This document shows positions 17,458 to 26,205 of a stretch of DNA of 64,000 bases, in pieces; position 1 is the first letter of the stretch, and the number at the start of each line of letters is the position of its first letter. A model generated the notes under the pieces. It was not told the origin of the DNA. It did no database searches and was given only the letters and a program-made list of their open reading frames with translations. Origin of the DNA: Caballeronia mineralivorans PML1(12) (lineage in GTDB: Bacteria > Pseudomonadota > Gammaproteobacteria > Burkholderiales > Burkholderiaceae); contig NZ_AEJF01000056.1 in the NCBI RefSeq assembly GCF_001028175.1, positions 1 to 64,000 of the forward strand, in the 5' to 3' direction. The translations under genes were made by a program, and so were the position numbers.

Positions 17458-18594
17458 ATGATCGACAGCTTCCTGACCGACGACCAACGCATGGTTCGCG
17501 ACGCCGCGCGCGACTTCGCTACCGAAGTGCTGACGCCGCACGCGGGCCAGTGGGACCGCGATGCACGCCTGCCCGACGAAGTCGTGCGGCAACTCGGCGA
17601 GCTCGGTTTGCTCGGCATGATCGTGCCTGCGGAATGGGGCGGCACCTTCAGCGACTATGTTGCGTATGCGCTGGCTATCGAAGAAATCGCGGCCGGCTGC
17701 GCCTCGTGCTCGACGCTGATGGCCGTGCACAATTCCGTCGGCTGCGGACCGATTCTCGCCTTTGGCACTGAAGCGCAGAAGGCCGAATATTTGCCGAAAC
17801 TGGCGACGGGGGAGATGATCGGCGCGTTCTGTCTGACGGAGCCGCAAGCGGGATCGGAGGCTAACAACCTGAAGACGCGTGCCATCGAACGGGACGGCCA
17901 GTGGGTGCTTTCCGGGGCCAAGCAGTTCACGACGAACGGCGCGCGCGCGGGCATGGCCATCGTGTTCGCCGTCACGGATCCCGAGCTTGGGAAGAAGGGT
18001 TTGTCGGCGTTCATCGTGCCGACGAATACGCCGGGTTTCAACGTTGGGCGGCCCGAGCACAAGATGGGCATTCGCGCCTCCGATACCTGTCCGATCTCAC
18101 TCGTAGACTGCGCGATTCCGGCCGGCAATTTGTTGGGCGCGCGCGGCGAAGGGTTGAAGATCGCTCTGGCGAATCTGGAGGGTGGGCGTATTGGTATCGC
18201 GGCGCAGGCGGTGGGCATCGCGCGGGCGGCGTTCGATGCAGCGTGTGCTTACTCGCATGAACGCGTGCAGTTCGGCAAGCCCATCAGGGAGCATCAATCG
18301 GTAGCAAACCTTCTCGCCGATATGCAGACCAGCCTGAACGCAGCGCGTTTGCTTGTGTTGCACGCAGCGAGAATGCGCACGGAAGGTTTGCCTTGCCTGA
18401 GCGAAGCATCGCAGGCGAAGCTGTTTGCGTCGGAGATGGCGGAGCGGGTGTGCTCGCAGGCTATCCAGATTCATGGCGGCTACGGTTATCTGGAAGACTA
18501 TCCGGTCGAGCGTCATTATCGCGACGCCCGCATCACGCAGATCTACGAAGGCACGAGCGAAGTGCAACGGATGGTGATTGCGCGTCAACTTTAG
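17458..18594 (+). CDS. Acyl-CoA dehydrogenase
   Basis: This 378-residue FAD flavoenzyme of the short/branched-chain type forms a 2,3-double bond in acyl-CoA and passes electrons to ETF. Signatures: [11 protein letters not shown] (about 123-133), and the C-terminal IQIHGGYGY followed by QIYEGTSEV with the catalytic Glu at residue 364. The length equals that of bacterial butyryl-, isobutyryl- or 2-methylbutyryl-CoA dehydrogenases; the chain preference cannot be read. A start at 17458 was taken because the family begins there ([10 protein letters not shown]); the longer frame adds 26 residues. It is divergent from the AraC regulator and followed by a terminator. Confidence 0.9.
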   Translation: MIDSFLTDDQRMVRDAARDFATEVLTPHAGQWDRDARLPDEVVRQLGELGLLGMIVPAEWGGTFSDYVAYALAIEEIAAGCASCSTLMAVHNSVGCGPILAFGTEAQKAEYLPKLATGEMIGAFCLTEPQAGSEANNLKTRAIERDGQWVLSGAKQFTTNGARAGMAIVFAVTDPELGKKGLSAFIVPTNTPGFNVGRPEHKMGIRASDTCPISLVDCAIPAGNLLGARGEGLKIALANLEGGRIGIAAQAVGIARAAFDAACAYSHERVQFGKPIREHQSVANLLADMQTSLNAARLLVLHAARMRTEGLPCLSEASQAKLFASEMAERVCSQAIQIHGGYGYLEDYPVERHYRDARITQIYEGTSEVQRMVIARQL

Positions 18595-18661
18595 GCTGAT
18601 CGAATCCCACATGACGTTGTGTTGAATCGAAGCTGATCGATGCGTTCGATTCAAACATCTT

Positions 18662-18700
18662 AAAAGCGGCGAAGGCTTAAGAGGCTTCGCCGCTTTTTTT
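18662..18700 (+). terminator. Terminator of the acyl-CoA dehydrogenase gene
   Basis: A stem of about 12 bp (AAAAGCGGCGAAG pairing with CTTCGCCGCTTTT) is followed by a T run ending at 18700. It lies about 70 bases after the stop codon. Confidence 0.85.
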
Positions 18701-18852
18701 GTGGCTCCCGCGAAGGCTCACCGTGAGCGCGAGTCAGACTCCCGAATAGACTCACCGCTTGCATCCCGCAGGTTCTCACCGGTCGTAGCGCTTTGATCCC
18801 TCGGCGTTGATGTCACATCGCTGCCGTGCTTGCTTTACGACGCTTCACACTA

Positions 18853-19134
18853 TCACTGACCGCTGGCGTTGACCCCTGCCGACGTGCCGCTGACCGACGA
18901 GCCATAGCTGCTTTGAGCCACGCTATTTTCCGCAGCGACGCGGCGCTCGGCGGCTTGAATGTTCAGCGGGTAGTCGGTCTGATCGCCAGTCGGGTTGTAG
19001 CCGGCCCGCTCCAGTTGAGCCAGTTCGGCGCGCACTTGTGCGCGCGTGACAGGACCATTGTTCTGAGCAAAAACGAAGCTCGGTGCGGCCAGTGCGGCAG
19101 CGATGACGACTGCGGGGATAAGTGCTTTAAACAT
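18853..19134 (-). CDS. DUF4148 domain protein, exported
   Basis: The 93-residue protein has a signal peptide (1-23, ending FAQ) and the DUF4148 motif T-RAQVRAEL-x-x-LE-x-AGY-P-x-G-x-x-x-x-YP-x-NIQAAE (about 30-66). The family is abundant in Burkholderiaceae, usually in several copies, and is predicted to be periplasmic; its role is unknown. A strong RBS (GGAGG) lies 8 bases before the ATG. A second, more distant member is at 33852-34157 in this window. Confidence 0.88.
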   Translation of the reverse strand: MFKALIPAVVIAAALAAPSFVFAQNNGPVTRAQVRAELAQLERAGYNPTGDQTDYPLNIQAAERRVAAENSVAQSSYGSSVSGTSAGVNASGQ

Positions 19135-19647
19135 GATGAACCTCCGTATGGTTTATCGACTACGAAGCTTGCGCTGTGGCCATTCCGGTGCGCCGGGAAA
19201 ACTGACTGGCATCGCTTGTTTCGATATTTGATTTGATGTTATTCGGAGTAAGGGCCAGTAAAAATACCTATTTGGGTAAGAAACTGTTGTTAATCCGGCA
19301 GGTAAAGCGGCGCCTCGGTTTTTACCGCAGCCTCGATCGCGACAACCATTGCAGCCAGCGGGGGCGCGCTTAAGGGGACTCTCATTCACCGCCCGCGTGA
19401 TTCAAAAGGATCACTAATTATCGCGGAGTCGTCGCATGTGATGAAAAGCGGACGCCGGTCGGTTAGGTGCCGGTGTCGATGCGACGAAGCGATCCGTGAA
19501 ACTCACTTCAGCGCGTACATCGGGCCAATCACATGGCGATGACCCAGCCCGACAGGCACGCTGACCCGCAGCACGCGTTGAAGCGGACAGCGGCGAGGTC
19601 GGGGTCACTTGGATTTATAGGTGTATACCCGTTACCTCTTGCGCTAG
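19135..19647. other. Long intergenic region before the IclR regulator
   Basis: About 510 bases with no supportable gene. The first 100 bases presumably hold the promoter of the minus-strand DUF4148 gene. No repeats or RNA genes were recognised. Confidence 0.4.
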
Positions 19648-19669
19648 TATTATCGATATACCGATAATA
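19648..19669. promoter_or_regulatory. Inverted repeat next to the IclR start codon, probable operator
   Basis: A perfect 8-6-8 inverted repeat (TATTATCG at 19648-19655, CGATAATA at 19662-19669) ends five bases before the start codon of the IclR gene. Its size and position fit an autoregulatory IclR-type site. It also overlaps the place where the RBS should be. Confidence 0.6.
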
Positions 19670-19674
19670 TTGTC

Positions 19675-20418
19675 ATGGATGTGAAAACTGCAGTGCGCGT
19701 CTTCGACGTGATCAACCTCTTTGCCGAAGTCCGGCAACCGATGATCTACAGCGAGATTGCGCGTCGAACCGAAATCCCTTTGTCGAGTTGTCATGCGCTT
19801 TTGCAGACGATGGTGGCAAAGGGTTATCTCTACGCGCCGGGCGTAAAGGCGGGTTATTACCCGACGCAGCGCTTGTTGCATGTCGCTCGCGACATCTGCA
19901 GCGAGGACCCGCTGACGCTGCTGTTCCAACCGTTGCTGAGCGCATTGCGCGACGCGACCGGTGAAACGGCCGCGCTCGCGACGCTCGCCGGCACGCGGGT
20001 CGTTTATCTGGACGTCATGGAATCACGCCAGAAGATTCGCTACAGCGACGAACCCGGCGGTTTCATGTACGTCCACGCCAGCGCGGCGGGCAAGGCGCTG
20101 CTGGGCGCGCTCCCGGTCGATGCACGCCGGCGCCTGCTCGACAGTTGCGAGCCGCTGACGGCATCGACGGATGGTTCGGTAATCGATCGCGCGTCGCTCG
20201 AAGTAGAAGTGGAGCAGGGCGTGACGCTCGGCTGGCATCGCTCTACTGGAGAAAACGTCGAGGATGTTGCGGGGCTAGCCAAGGGATTCTCGATCCACGG
20301 CGAGGCATTCGCGCTCGTTATCGGCGGTCCGAAAGCGCGCTTGCTGAAGAACCAGGAGCGCGCGGTCGAAGCACTGCTCGATATTTTCGAACGGATTCCG
20401 CAGACGTTGATCGGCTAG
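19675..20418 (+). CDS. IclR-family transcriptional regulator
   Basis: The 247-residue regulator has an N-terminal winged helix-turn-helix (about residues 5-70, with IPLSSCHALLQTMVAKGYL) and a C-terminal effector domain (about 80-240) with the usual GKALLGALP segment. IclR proteins respond to aromatic or carboxylic intermediates and control nearby catabolic genes. It lies 74 bases upstream of a six-gene operon in the same direction and is the likely local regulator. No good RBS precedes the ATG; an inverted repeat occupies that position. Confidence 0.88.
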   Translation: MDVKTAVRVFDVINLFAEVRQPMIYSEIARRTEIPLSSCHALLQTMVAKGYLYAPGVKAGYYPTQRLLHVARDICSEDPLTLLFQPLLSALRDATGETAALATLAGTRVVYLDVMESRQKIRYSDEPGGFMYVHASAAGKALLGALPVDARRRLLDSCEPLTASTDGSVIDRASLEVEVEQGVTLGWHRSTGENVEDVAGLAKGFSIHGEAFALVIGGPKARLLKNQERAVEALLDIFERIPQTLIG

Positions 20419-20492
20419 CGGCGCGGCCGCGGTGATCATGCTCACGTCATGGTCGACCTGACGGGCTCAAGACGTCGTGCAAGGAGAAGAAG

Positions 20493-21551
20493 ATGCAGGA
20501 TCAGAGGCGCTGGAAGAACAGGCCTGACGGTTCGAACTGGGGCGATTTCGGTCCCGACGATCAACTCGGACGACCCAATCTGATCACCTCGGAACAGGTA
20601 CTGAAGGGCGCGCGCGAGATTCGCGCGGGCTTGAGTTTTTGCCTGTCCCTGCCGCTGGATTATCCCGGCGACAGCAAGCTGAACGTGCGACGTCATCCGC
20701 CGGTTTTGCGGCCCACGACGAAGGACGGATTGCCCTACGTGAACTTCCCGTTCGCGCGCATGGAAGAGCAGGCGACCGACGTGGTCAGCGACGACCAGGT
20801 CCTGATGAGCCTGCAATATTCCACCCAATGGGACTCGCTCGCGCATGTGGGCGCGCTCTTCGACGCCGACGGCGACGGCGTGGCGGAAAGCGTCTACTAC
20901 AACGGCTACAAGGCGAATACGGACGTAGTCGGACCGATGGAATATCGTCGCGACGACGCGTTTGCGCCGCACGCCTGCGGTAACGAACATAGCCACGCGG
21001 AAGCGCTCGGCATCGAAAATCTCGCGGTAAAGGGCATGCAGGGGCGCGGCGTGCTTGTCGATCTCGTGGCGCATTACGGGCGTGAGCATCGCACCGTGGG
21101 TTACGACGACCTGATGTTCGCCATCGACGCCGACAACGTGCAGATAGATCGCGGCGACATGCTGCTACTGCGGACGGGCTTCGCCGAACTGGTGCTGGAA
21201 ATGAACCGTCATCCCGATGAAGCCGTGCTCAACAGCCAGTGTTGCGCGCTCGATGGCCGCGATCAGCGGCTGTTGCAATGGCTGACCGATTCGGGCATTG
21301 CGGCGCTGGCCGCAGATAACTACGCGGTCGAGCGTTATCCCGCGCGTCCGGCGGAAGGTCGCTATCCGCTGATGCCGCTGCATCACCACTGTTTGTTCAA
21401 GCTCGGCTTACCGCTCGGTGAGCTTTGGTATTTGCGCGATCTCGCGGCATGGCTGCGCGCTAACGGACGGTCGCACTTCATGTTGACAGCGCCGCCGCTG
21501 CGTTTGCCGGGCGCGATGGGTTCGCCCGTGACGCCGATCGCAACCGTCTGA
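20493..21551 (+). CDS. Cyclase-family metal-dependent hydrolase
   Basis: The 352-residue protein belongs to the cyclase family (the fold of bacterial kynurenine formamidase), metal-dependent hydrolases of amides, esters and lactones. The metal-binding motif appears as STQWDSLAHVG near residues 109-119, a variant of the HxGTHxDxPxH motif with His and Asp retained. HxHxEALGI (about 168-176) and RTGF (about 228-231) are also typical. It is the first gene of the operon, with a GGAGAAG RBS. It probably opens a ring or an ester of the operon substrate, which is not identified. Confidence 0.83.
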   Translation: MQDQRRWKNRPDGSNWGDFGPDDQLGRPNLITSEQVLKGAREIRAGLSFCLSLPLDYPGDSKLNVRRHPPVLRPTTKDGLPYVNFPFARMEEQATDVVSDDQVLMSLQYSTQWDSLAHVGALFDADGDGVAESVYYNGYKANTDVVGPMEYRRDDAFAPHACGNEHSHAEALGIENLAVKGMQGRGVLVDLVAHYGREHRTVGYDDLMFAIDADNVQIDRGDMLLLRTGFAELVLEMNRHPDEAVLNSQCCALDGRDQRLLQWLTDSGIAALAADNYAVERYPARPAEGRYPLMPLHHHCLFKLGLPLGELWYLRDLAAWLRANGRSHFMLTAPPLRLPGAMGSPVTPIATV

Positions 21552-21569
21552 TTTCATAAAGTACACGAC

Positions 21570-22271
21570 ATGACACGAGAACGAGTTTTGATTACCGGCG
21601 GTGCGGCCGGAATCGGTGCAGCTTGCGCCGAGCGCTGTGAAGCGGACGGCTTCGAAGCTGTGGTGATCGACCGTGTGGGCAGTGGTTTTATTGCTGACCT
21701 TTCGGATACCGACGCAACGGCGAAAGCGCTCGATCAGGCGCTCGCCGGCGGTCCGATCACCCGGCTGATCAATAACGTCGGCGTGGTGGTGCCGGCCGGC
21801 GTGGCAGAGCAAAGCATTGAGGAACTCGAACTCGCGTGGTCGCTGAATGTGCGTTGTGCGATGCAATGCATGCAAGCGCTGCTGCCGGGCATGCAGGCAG
21901 CGGGTTTCGGCCGTATCGTCAACATGTCTTCGCGCGCGGCGCTGGGTAAGGAATTACGCACCGCGTATTCGGCGACCAAGGCCGCGTTGATCGGCATGAC
22001 GCGTGTATGGGCGCTCGAACTCGGCTGTCATGGCATCACGGCGAACGCGATCGGCCCAGGTCCGATCCGTACTGAACTTTTCGATCGTGCGAACCCGCCG
22101 GACAGTCCGCGTACGCGAGCCATTGTGGAGAGCGTCCCGGTGAAACGCGTGGGTACGCCCGAGGATATTGCGCATGCTGTGTCCTATTTCCTCGATGCCC
22201 GCAGTGGTTTCGTCACCGGCCAGGTGCTCTATGTGTGTGGCGGCATGACGGTCGGCGTAGCAGGAGTTTGA
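21570..22271 (+). CDS. Short-chain dehydrogenase/reductase
   Basis: A 233-residue Rossmann oxidoreductase of the classical SDR family. The cofactor motif TGGAAGIG (8-15), NNVG (68-71), the Ser of NMSSRAAL and the YSATK motif (Tyr and Lys four apart) are all present. IGPGPIRTEL is the usual segment after the active site. It probably oxidises a secondary alcohol with NAD(P). It lies 18 bases after the cyclase and one base before the next gene, so it is clearly in the same transcript. Confidence 0.9.
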   Translation: MTRERVLITGGAAGIGAACAERCEADGFEAVVIDRVGSGFIADLSDTDATAKALDQALAGGPITRLINNVGVVVPAGVAEQSIEELELAWSLNVRCAMQCMQALLPGMQAAGFGRIVNMSSRAALGKELRTAYSATKAALIGMTRVWALELGCHGITANAIGPGPIRTELFDRANPPDSPRTRAIVESVPVKRVGTPEDIAHAVSYFLDARSGFVTGQVLYVCGGMTVGVAGV

Positions 22272-22272
22272 G

Positions 22273-23232
22273 ATGAGCACGCTTGAAATCCGGCGCGTGG
22301 CCATCGTGGGGGCGGGGAGTATTGGCGTTGCGTTCGCCGTGGTGTTTGCACGCGCGGGCTGGCCCGTGCGCCTGTTCGATCCAGATGCGGCACGCCGTGA
22401 TGCCGCGCTAGGAGAGATCGCACAGCGCTTGAACGAACTGGCGCGCTTCGGTTTGCTCGATGAAACTGTGGACGCCGTGGCGGCACGCGTCCAGATGACA
22501 ACGTCGGTGGAAACAGCGGTTGCCGGCGCCGATCTCGTGCAGGAATGCGCGCCCGAGCGAGTGGACGTCAAGCGCGCATTGTTCGCGCAGTTCGACGCGG
22601 CTGCTCCCGCGACGGCGATCTTTGCGAGCGCTTCATCTGCGTTGACGGCGTCGACCTTCGTCGGCGATCTGCCGGGGCGGCATCGTTGTGTGATCGCGCA
22701 TCCGGGGAATCCACCGTATTTGATTCCCGTTATCGAGATCGTGCCCGCGCCTTTTACTGCGTCGCACGTCACCGAACGCACGATGCAACTTTTCCGCGAT
22801 GCCGGCCTGCAACCCGTGCTCGTATCGAAAGAGGTGGAGGGTTTCGTTTTCAACCGGCTGCAGGGTGCGGTGCTGCGCGAAGCGTATTGCCTCGTGCGCG
22901 ACGGCGTGGCAACGGTCGAGGACATAGACACGGTCATGCGCGACGGTCTCGGCTTGCGCTGGTCCGTAATCGGTCCGTTCGAAACGGTGGATTTGAATAC
23001 CCGTGGCGGCATAACTTCGCACGCGCAGAAGATGGGCCCGGCATACGAACGGATGGGCGCCGAACGCGGCCAACACGATCCATGGACGCCGGAGCTCGTC
23101 GGGAAAGTGGCTAAGGCACGACGTGCGGTAGTACCGCTCGAACAATGGGAAGAGCGCGTGGCATGGCGCGATCGCGCTTTGATGGCGCTAGCCCGCCACC
23201 GGAAGTCAGCGGTTTCAGGCAGCGATTCCTGA
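22273..23232 (+). CDS. 3-hydroxyacyl-CoA dehydrogenase-like (lambda-crystallin type)
   Basis: The 319-residue protein has the N-terminal NAD-binding domain of 3-hydroxyacyl-CoA dehydrogenases with GAGSIGVAFA (residues 13-22) and the FDPD acidic residue for NAD. The catalytic-type SSALTAS segment and HPGNPPYLIPVIEI (about 138-151), followed by a C-terminal helical domain with GFVFNRLQGA, are typical of the L-carnitine dehydrogenase, L-gulonate dehydrogenase and lambda-crystallin branch. It therefore probably oxidises a hydroxy acid, not an acyl-CoA. The SDR stop and this ATG are one base apart. Confidence 0.85.
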   Translation: MSTLEIRRVAIVGAGSIGVAFAVVFARAGWPVRLFDPDAARRDAALGEIAQRLNELARFGLLDETVDAVAARVQMTTSVETAVAGADLVQECAPERVDVKRALFAQFDAAAPATAIFASASSALTASTFVGDLPGRHRCVIAHPGNPPYLIPVIEIVPAPFTASHVTERTMQLFRDAGLQPVLVSKEVEGFVFNRLQGAVLREAYCLVRDGVATVEDIDTVMRDGLGLRWSVIGPFETVDLNTRGGITSHAQKMGPAYERMGAERGQHDPWTPELVGKVAKARRAVVPLEQWEERVAWRDRALMALARHRKSAVSGSDS

Positions 23233-23286
23233 CGGTTGATCGGACAGAGCAGTTTGCTTAACTAAATAAAACATAGAGACATTAGC

Positions 23287-24621
23287 ATGCAGAAAATAAC
23301 GGGATTCTTCACCGAACTGATGCGCAAATATTTGCCCGATCCGTTCGTATTTGCCATCGGGCTGACGCTTCTCACCATGGTCCTCGCCGTACTCGTGCAG
23401 GGTCAGGGCATCGTGGCGCTTACAACAAGCTGGGGCAAGGGCTTCTGGACGCTGCTTGCGTTCACCACGCAAATGGCCGTGATTCTCGCGATGGGTTACG
23501 TGCTCGCCACCGCGCCATTGACCGAGCGGTTTCTCGACCGCATCGTCATGCGGGTGCACGATCCGCGCACGGCGATCATCGTCGCGACGCTGGTGGGTGG
23601 GATCGGCAGTTATCTCAACTGGGGCTTTGGGCTGGTGATCGGCGGCATTGTCGCGCGCAAGCTGGCGTTGAGCGTGAAGGGCGTGCATTACCCGCTGATC
23701 ATCGCGTCGGCGTATAGCGGCTTTACGCTCTACGGGCTCGGTTTGTCGGCGAGCATTCCCGTGCTCATCTCCACCAAAGGCCACCCGATGGAAGCGCAGA
23801 TGGGCGTGATTCCGCTCTCTGAAACCATCTTCTCGCCGACCATGCTTATCACCAGCCTGGTCGTGCTGATCACGTTGCCGCTGCTCAATGCATGGCTGCA
23901 TCCGAAGCCGGGCCAGCCGGTAACCGAGATCGACCGTACGCTTGAAGATGACTCGCGAGCAGATAAGCCGGCGCTTCCTGCCGACGCCGCCGATGACCGC
24001 ACACTAGCCAGCCGCCTCAACAACAGCCGCGTGCTGAGCGGTTTGATCGGATTGATCGGCGTGGTCTACGTGGTGCTGTATTTCCACGGCGGCGGCTCGA
24101 TGGATCTGAACCTGATCAACTTCATCATTGTGTTTCTCGGCATCATTTTGCTGGGCACGCCGATCCGTTATGTGGAGAAACTCAACGAAGGCATCCGCAC
24201 GATCAGCGGCATCATCCTGCAGTATCCGTTTTATGCGGGCATCATGTCGATCATGGCATCGTCGGGACTGGTCAAGACGTTCTCCGAGTTTTTTGTCAGG
24301 ATCGCGACGCCGCATACGTTGCCGTTCTGGGGCCTCATTAGTTCGTTTTTCATCAACTTCTTCGCGCCGTCCGGCGGCGGCCACTGGGTCATTCAGGGAC
24401 CGTTCATGATCGAGGCGGCAAAGGCGATTGGCGCGTCCGTGGGTCATACGGCGACGGCGGTCATGCTCGGCAATGCCTGGAACGACCTGATCCAACCGTT
24501 CTGGATTTTGCCGGCTCTCGCGTTGTCGAAGCTCAAACTGAAGGACATCATGGGCTATACCGTCATCATGATGTTCTGGATCGGTATTGTTTATACGGTT
24601 GCGATCCTTGCATGGGGCTAA
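23287..24621 (+). CDS. atoE: AtoE-type short-chain fatty acid transporter
   Basis: A 444-residue carrier with about ten to twelve hydrophobic segments. It matches the AtoE family (440 residues in E. coli), including YLPDPFVFAIGLTLLT (about 14-29), INFFAPSGGGHWVIQGP near residues 358-374 and a C-terminal NAWNDLIQPFW segment. AtoE imports short-chain fatty acids such as acetoacetate and butyrate. As the only carrier of this operon it probably imports the starting acid. It lies 54 bases after the previous gene. Confidence 0.88.
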   Translation: MQKITGFFTELMRKYLPDPFVFAIGLTLLTMVLAVLVQGQGIVALTTSWGKGFWTLLAFTTQMAVILAMGYVLATAPLTERFLDRIVMRVHDPRTAIIVATLVGGIGSYLNWGFGLVIGGIVARKLALSVKGVHYPLIIASAYSGFTLYGLGLSASIPVLISTKGHPMEAQMGVIPLSETIFSPTMLITSLVVLITLPLLNAWLHPKPGQPVTEIDRTLEDDSRADKPALPADAADDRTLASRLNNSRVLSGLIGLIGVVYVVLYFHGGGSMDLNLINFIIVFLGIILLGTPIRYVEKLNEGIRTISGIILQYPFYAGIMSIMASSGLVKTFSEFFVRIATPHTLPFWGLISSFFINFFAPSGGGHWVIQGPFMIEAAKAIGASVGHTATAVMLGNAWNDLIQPFWILPALALSKLKLKDIMGYTVIMMFWIGIVYTVAILAWG

Positions 24622-24651
24622 ACGGCCCACTTACCTTCCGGAGGTTCGATC

Positions 24652-24936
24652 ATGTTGTTCCTGGTTCATATGGTGGTGCAGATCCCGCTCGACGCCGACA
24701 CCGAGCTCACCAATCGCCTGAAGGCGGACGAGAAAGCGTTCTCGCAAAAACTGCAGCGTGAGGGGAAATGGCGCCACTTGTGGCGCGTGGCCGGGCAGTA
24801 CGCGAACTACAGTGTTCTGGACGTCGAATCCAACGACGAACTGCACACGTTGCTCAGTTCGCTGCCGCTCTTTCCCTATATGGCGATCCAGGTCACGCCG
24901 CTTGCCCAGCATCCGTCGGCGATCGCACAGAACTGA
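24652..24936 (+). CDS. Muconolactone delta-isomerase family protein
   Basis: A 94-residue protein close in size and pattern to CatC, the ferredoxin-like-fold enzyme that isomerises muconolactone. Typical parts are the N-terminal MLFLVHMVVQIP strand, LQREGKWRHLWRVAGQYAN (about 34-52) and the C-terminal LPLFPYMAIQVTPLAQHPSA. No other catechol-pathway gene is present, so it may act on a different lactone or enol. A GGAGG RBS precedes the ATG. It is the fifth gene of the operon. Confidence 0.83.
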   Translation: MLFLVHMVVQIPLDADTELTNRLKADEKAFSQKLQREGKWRHLWRVAGQYANYSVLDVESNDELHTLLSSLPLFPYMAIQVTPLAQHPSAIAQN

Positions 24937-24956
24937 TCCCGATAACAGGAGGTGTG

Positions 24957-25253
24957 GTGCCGTTCATTATCGAAACGTGGGACAAGCCCGGTCACGCGCC
25001 GATGCGCACACGGGAGCGCGACGTGCATCTGGCGTATCTCGACGCCAATAAGTCGCTGCTGCTTGCGTGCGGTGCGAAGCTCGAGGACGACGGCAGTAAC
25101 GCGGGCGGTGGCCTGTATGTTGTCGATCTCGACACGCGCGAGGAAGCCGCGCGTTTCATCGCAAACGACCCGTTCGCGCTTGCCGGTTTGTTCGAGCGCG
25201 TGACGATTACCCGCTGGCGTAAGGCTTATGTAGACGGCAAGGGTTATTTGTAG
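24957..25253 (+). CDS. YciI-family protein
   Basis: A 98-residue protein starting with GTG at 24957, chosen because AGGAGGT lies 4 bases before it. YciI proteins have a dimeric ferredoxin-like alpha+beta fold related to muconolactone isomerase. Recognisable parts are HLAYLDAN (about 24-31, with the conserved His-Asp pair) and ARFIANDPFALAGLFERV near residues 62-79. Some members are dehalogenase-like or hydrolase-like; most are untested. It is the last gene of the IclR-linked operon. Confidence 0.82.
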   Translation: MPFIIETWDKPGHAPMRTRERDVHLAYLDANKSLLLACGAKLEDDGSNAGGGLYVVDLDTREEAARFIANDPFALAGLFERVTITRWRKAYVDGKGYL

Positions 25254-25453
25254 GCCGTCCTGCGTCGATTTCGTGCGCCTCGTCATGCTTCGGTGGGTAG
25301 CCATACCTCCAACCCGATACAACGAGCCGTGTGACGCCTGGCAAGCGGAAGATTCTTTCAACGCCACTTCGGTAAGCTGACCATTCTGCGAGCGGTCTTA
25401 GCGCTGCCGCTTACTTCCCGTTTTCTTCCCCTTGGCCCCCCGGCCGCGCTGCT

Positions 25454-26035
25454 TCAGCGCAGAACCGTGGTGAACAGCAGACGTTTGAAGCCTTCTACCG
25501 GAGCCGGATTACGTTGCGCCTTTGCCAGCAAAATGGCCCCTTGCAACGACGACACAACGAACTGCGCCAGCTCGTCACAATTCGTTTTCGGCGGCAACTC
25601 GCCCGCTTCTACCGCCGCGCCGAGACAATAAGCCACGCACTTCTGCACTTCCGCGAATATCTCGACCACCCGGGTACGAAGCACCTCGCTGTGATCGCTT
25701 GCTTCGACCGCGAAGTTTCCGAACAAGCAGCCATTCCTGCTGTGGTTCCGGGTGAGATGCGCAATGTTGGCGTCGATGTAATCCTCAAGTCGCCGTAGTG
25801 GCGCAAGCAGGTCGTTGCATAGCGTTTCGCGGATCACTTCGCGGCTGTCGGCGAAATAAAGATCCATGACTTCCAGGCCGAACGCTTCCTTCGACGCAAA
25901 GTGATTCGTGAACGAGCCTTGCGGCACGCCGGCGGCCTGAACGATGTCCCGCACGCTCGCTCCGCCGAAGCCTCGTTCGTGGACGACCTTGAGGCCTTCG
26001 GTCAGGATCTTCGTGCGATGTGATGGTCTTGGCAT
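25454..26035 (-). CDS. TetR-family transcriptional regulator
   Basis: The 193-residue regulator has an N-terminal HTH at about residues 8-50 (ILTEGLKVVHERGF... VRDIVQAAGVPQGSFTNHFASKE). The ligand domain is of the AcrR/TetR C-terminal type with SRNGCLFGNFAVEASDHSE (about 97-115). The start at 26035 is the usual TetR position; the frame extends to 26101 without support. It is divergent from the DUF427 gene, and a palindrome lies right upstream of it. It probably controls itself and the divergent unit. Confidence 0.87.
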   Translation of the reverse strand: MPRPSHRTKILTEGLKVVHERGFGGASVRDIVQAAGVPQGSFTNHFASKEAFGLEVMDLYFADSREVIRETLCNDLLAPLRRLEDYIDANIAHLTRNHSRNGCLFGNFAVEASDHSEVLRTRVVEIFAEVQKCVAYCLGAAVEAGELPPKTNCDELAQFVVSSLQGAILLAKAQRNPAPVEGFKRLLFTTVLR

Positions 26036-26046
26036 AGTGAAAATAT

Positions 26047-26060
26047 TGTACGGTCGTACA
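26047..26060. promoter_or_regulatory. Palindrome upstream of the TetR gene
   Basis: TGTACG-GT-CGTACA is a 6-2-6 inverted repeat centred 18 bases upstream of the TetR start codon. It is a likely operator for autoregulation. Confidence 0.6.
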
Positions 26061-26101
26061 TATTGGCGGTCAAGATTTCCGCCGGCCGGCGCAACCATCA
26101 C

Positions 26102-26146
26102 TTGACATCAGAAGTGTAGGTGACTTTAATACGGACAGACGTATTA
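26102..26146 (+). promoter_or_regulatory. Sigma-70-type promoter with an operator overlapping its -10 element
   Basis: TTGACA at 26102-26107 and TTTAAT at 26125-26130 are spaced 17 bases, an excellent sigma-70 promoter on the plus strand. A 7-6-7 inverted repeat (TAATACG at 26127-26133, CGTATTA at 26140-26146) overlaps the -10 element. Its CG-TA half sites resemble those of the palindrome at 26047-26060, so the divergent TetR protein could block this promoter. It drives the DUF427 gene and perhaps the small ORF at 26206. Confidence 0.65.
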
Positions 26147-26205
26147 TTTTAGAATGATGCGACTGCTCATCGATTCGCGTTCACGCGCGCCAAGGGAACA
26201 CACGA

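Noticed and set aside
24768..25253. 161-residue version of the YciI gene with an upstream start
   Set aside because: It would overlap the isomerase gene in another frame. The GTG at 24957 has an excellent RBS and gives the family length.
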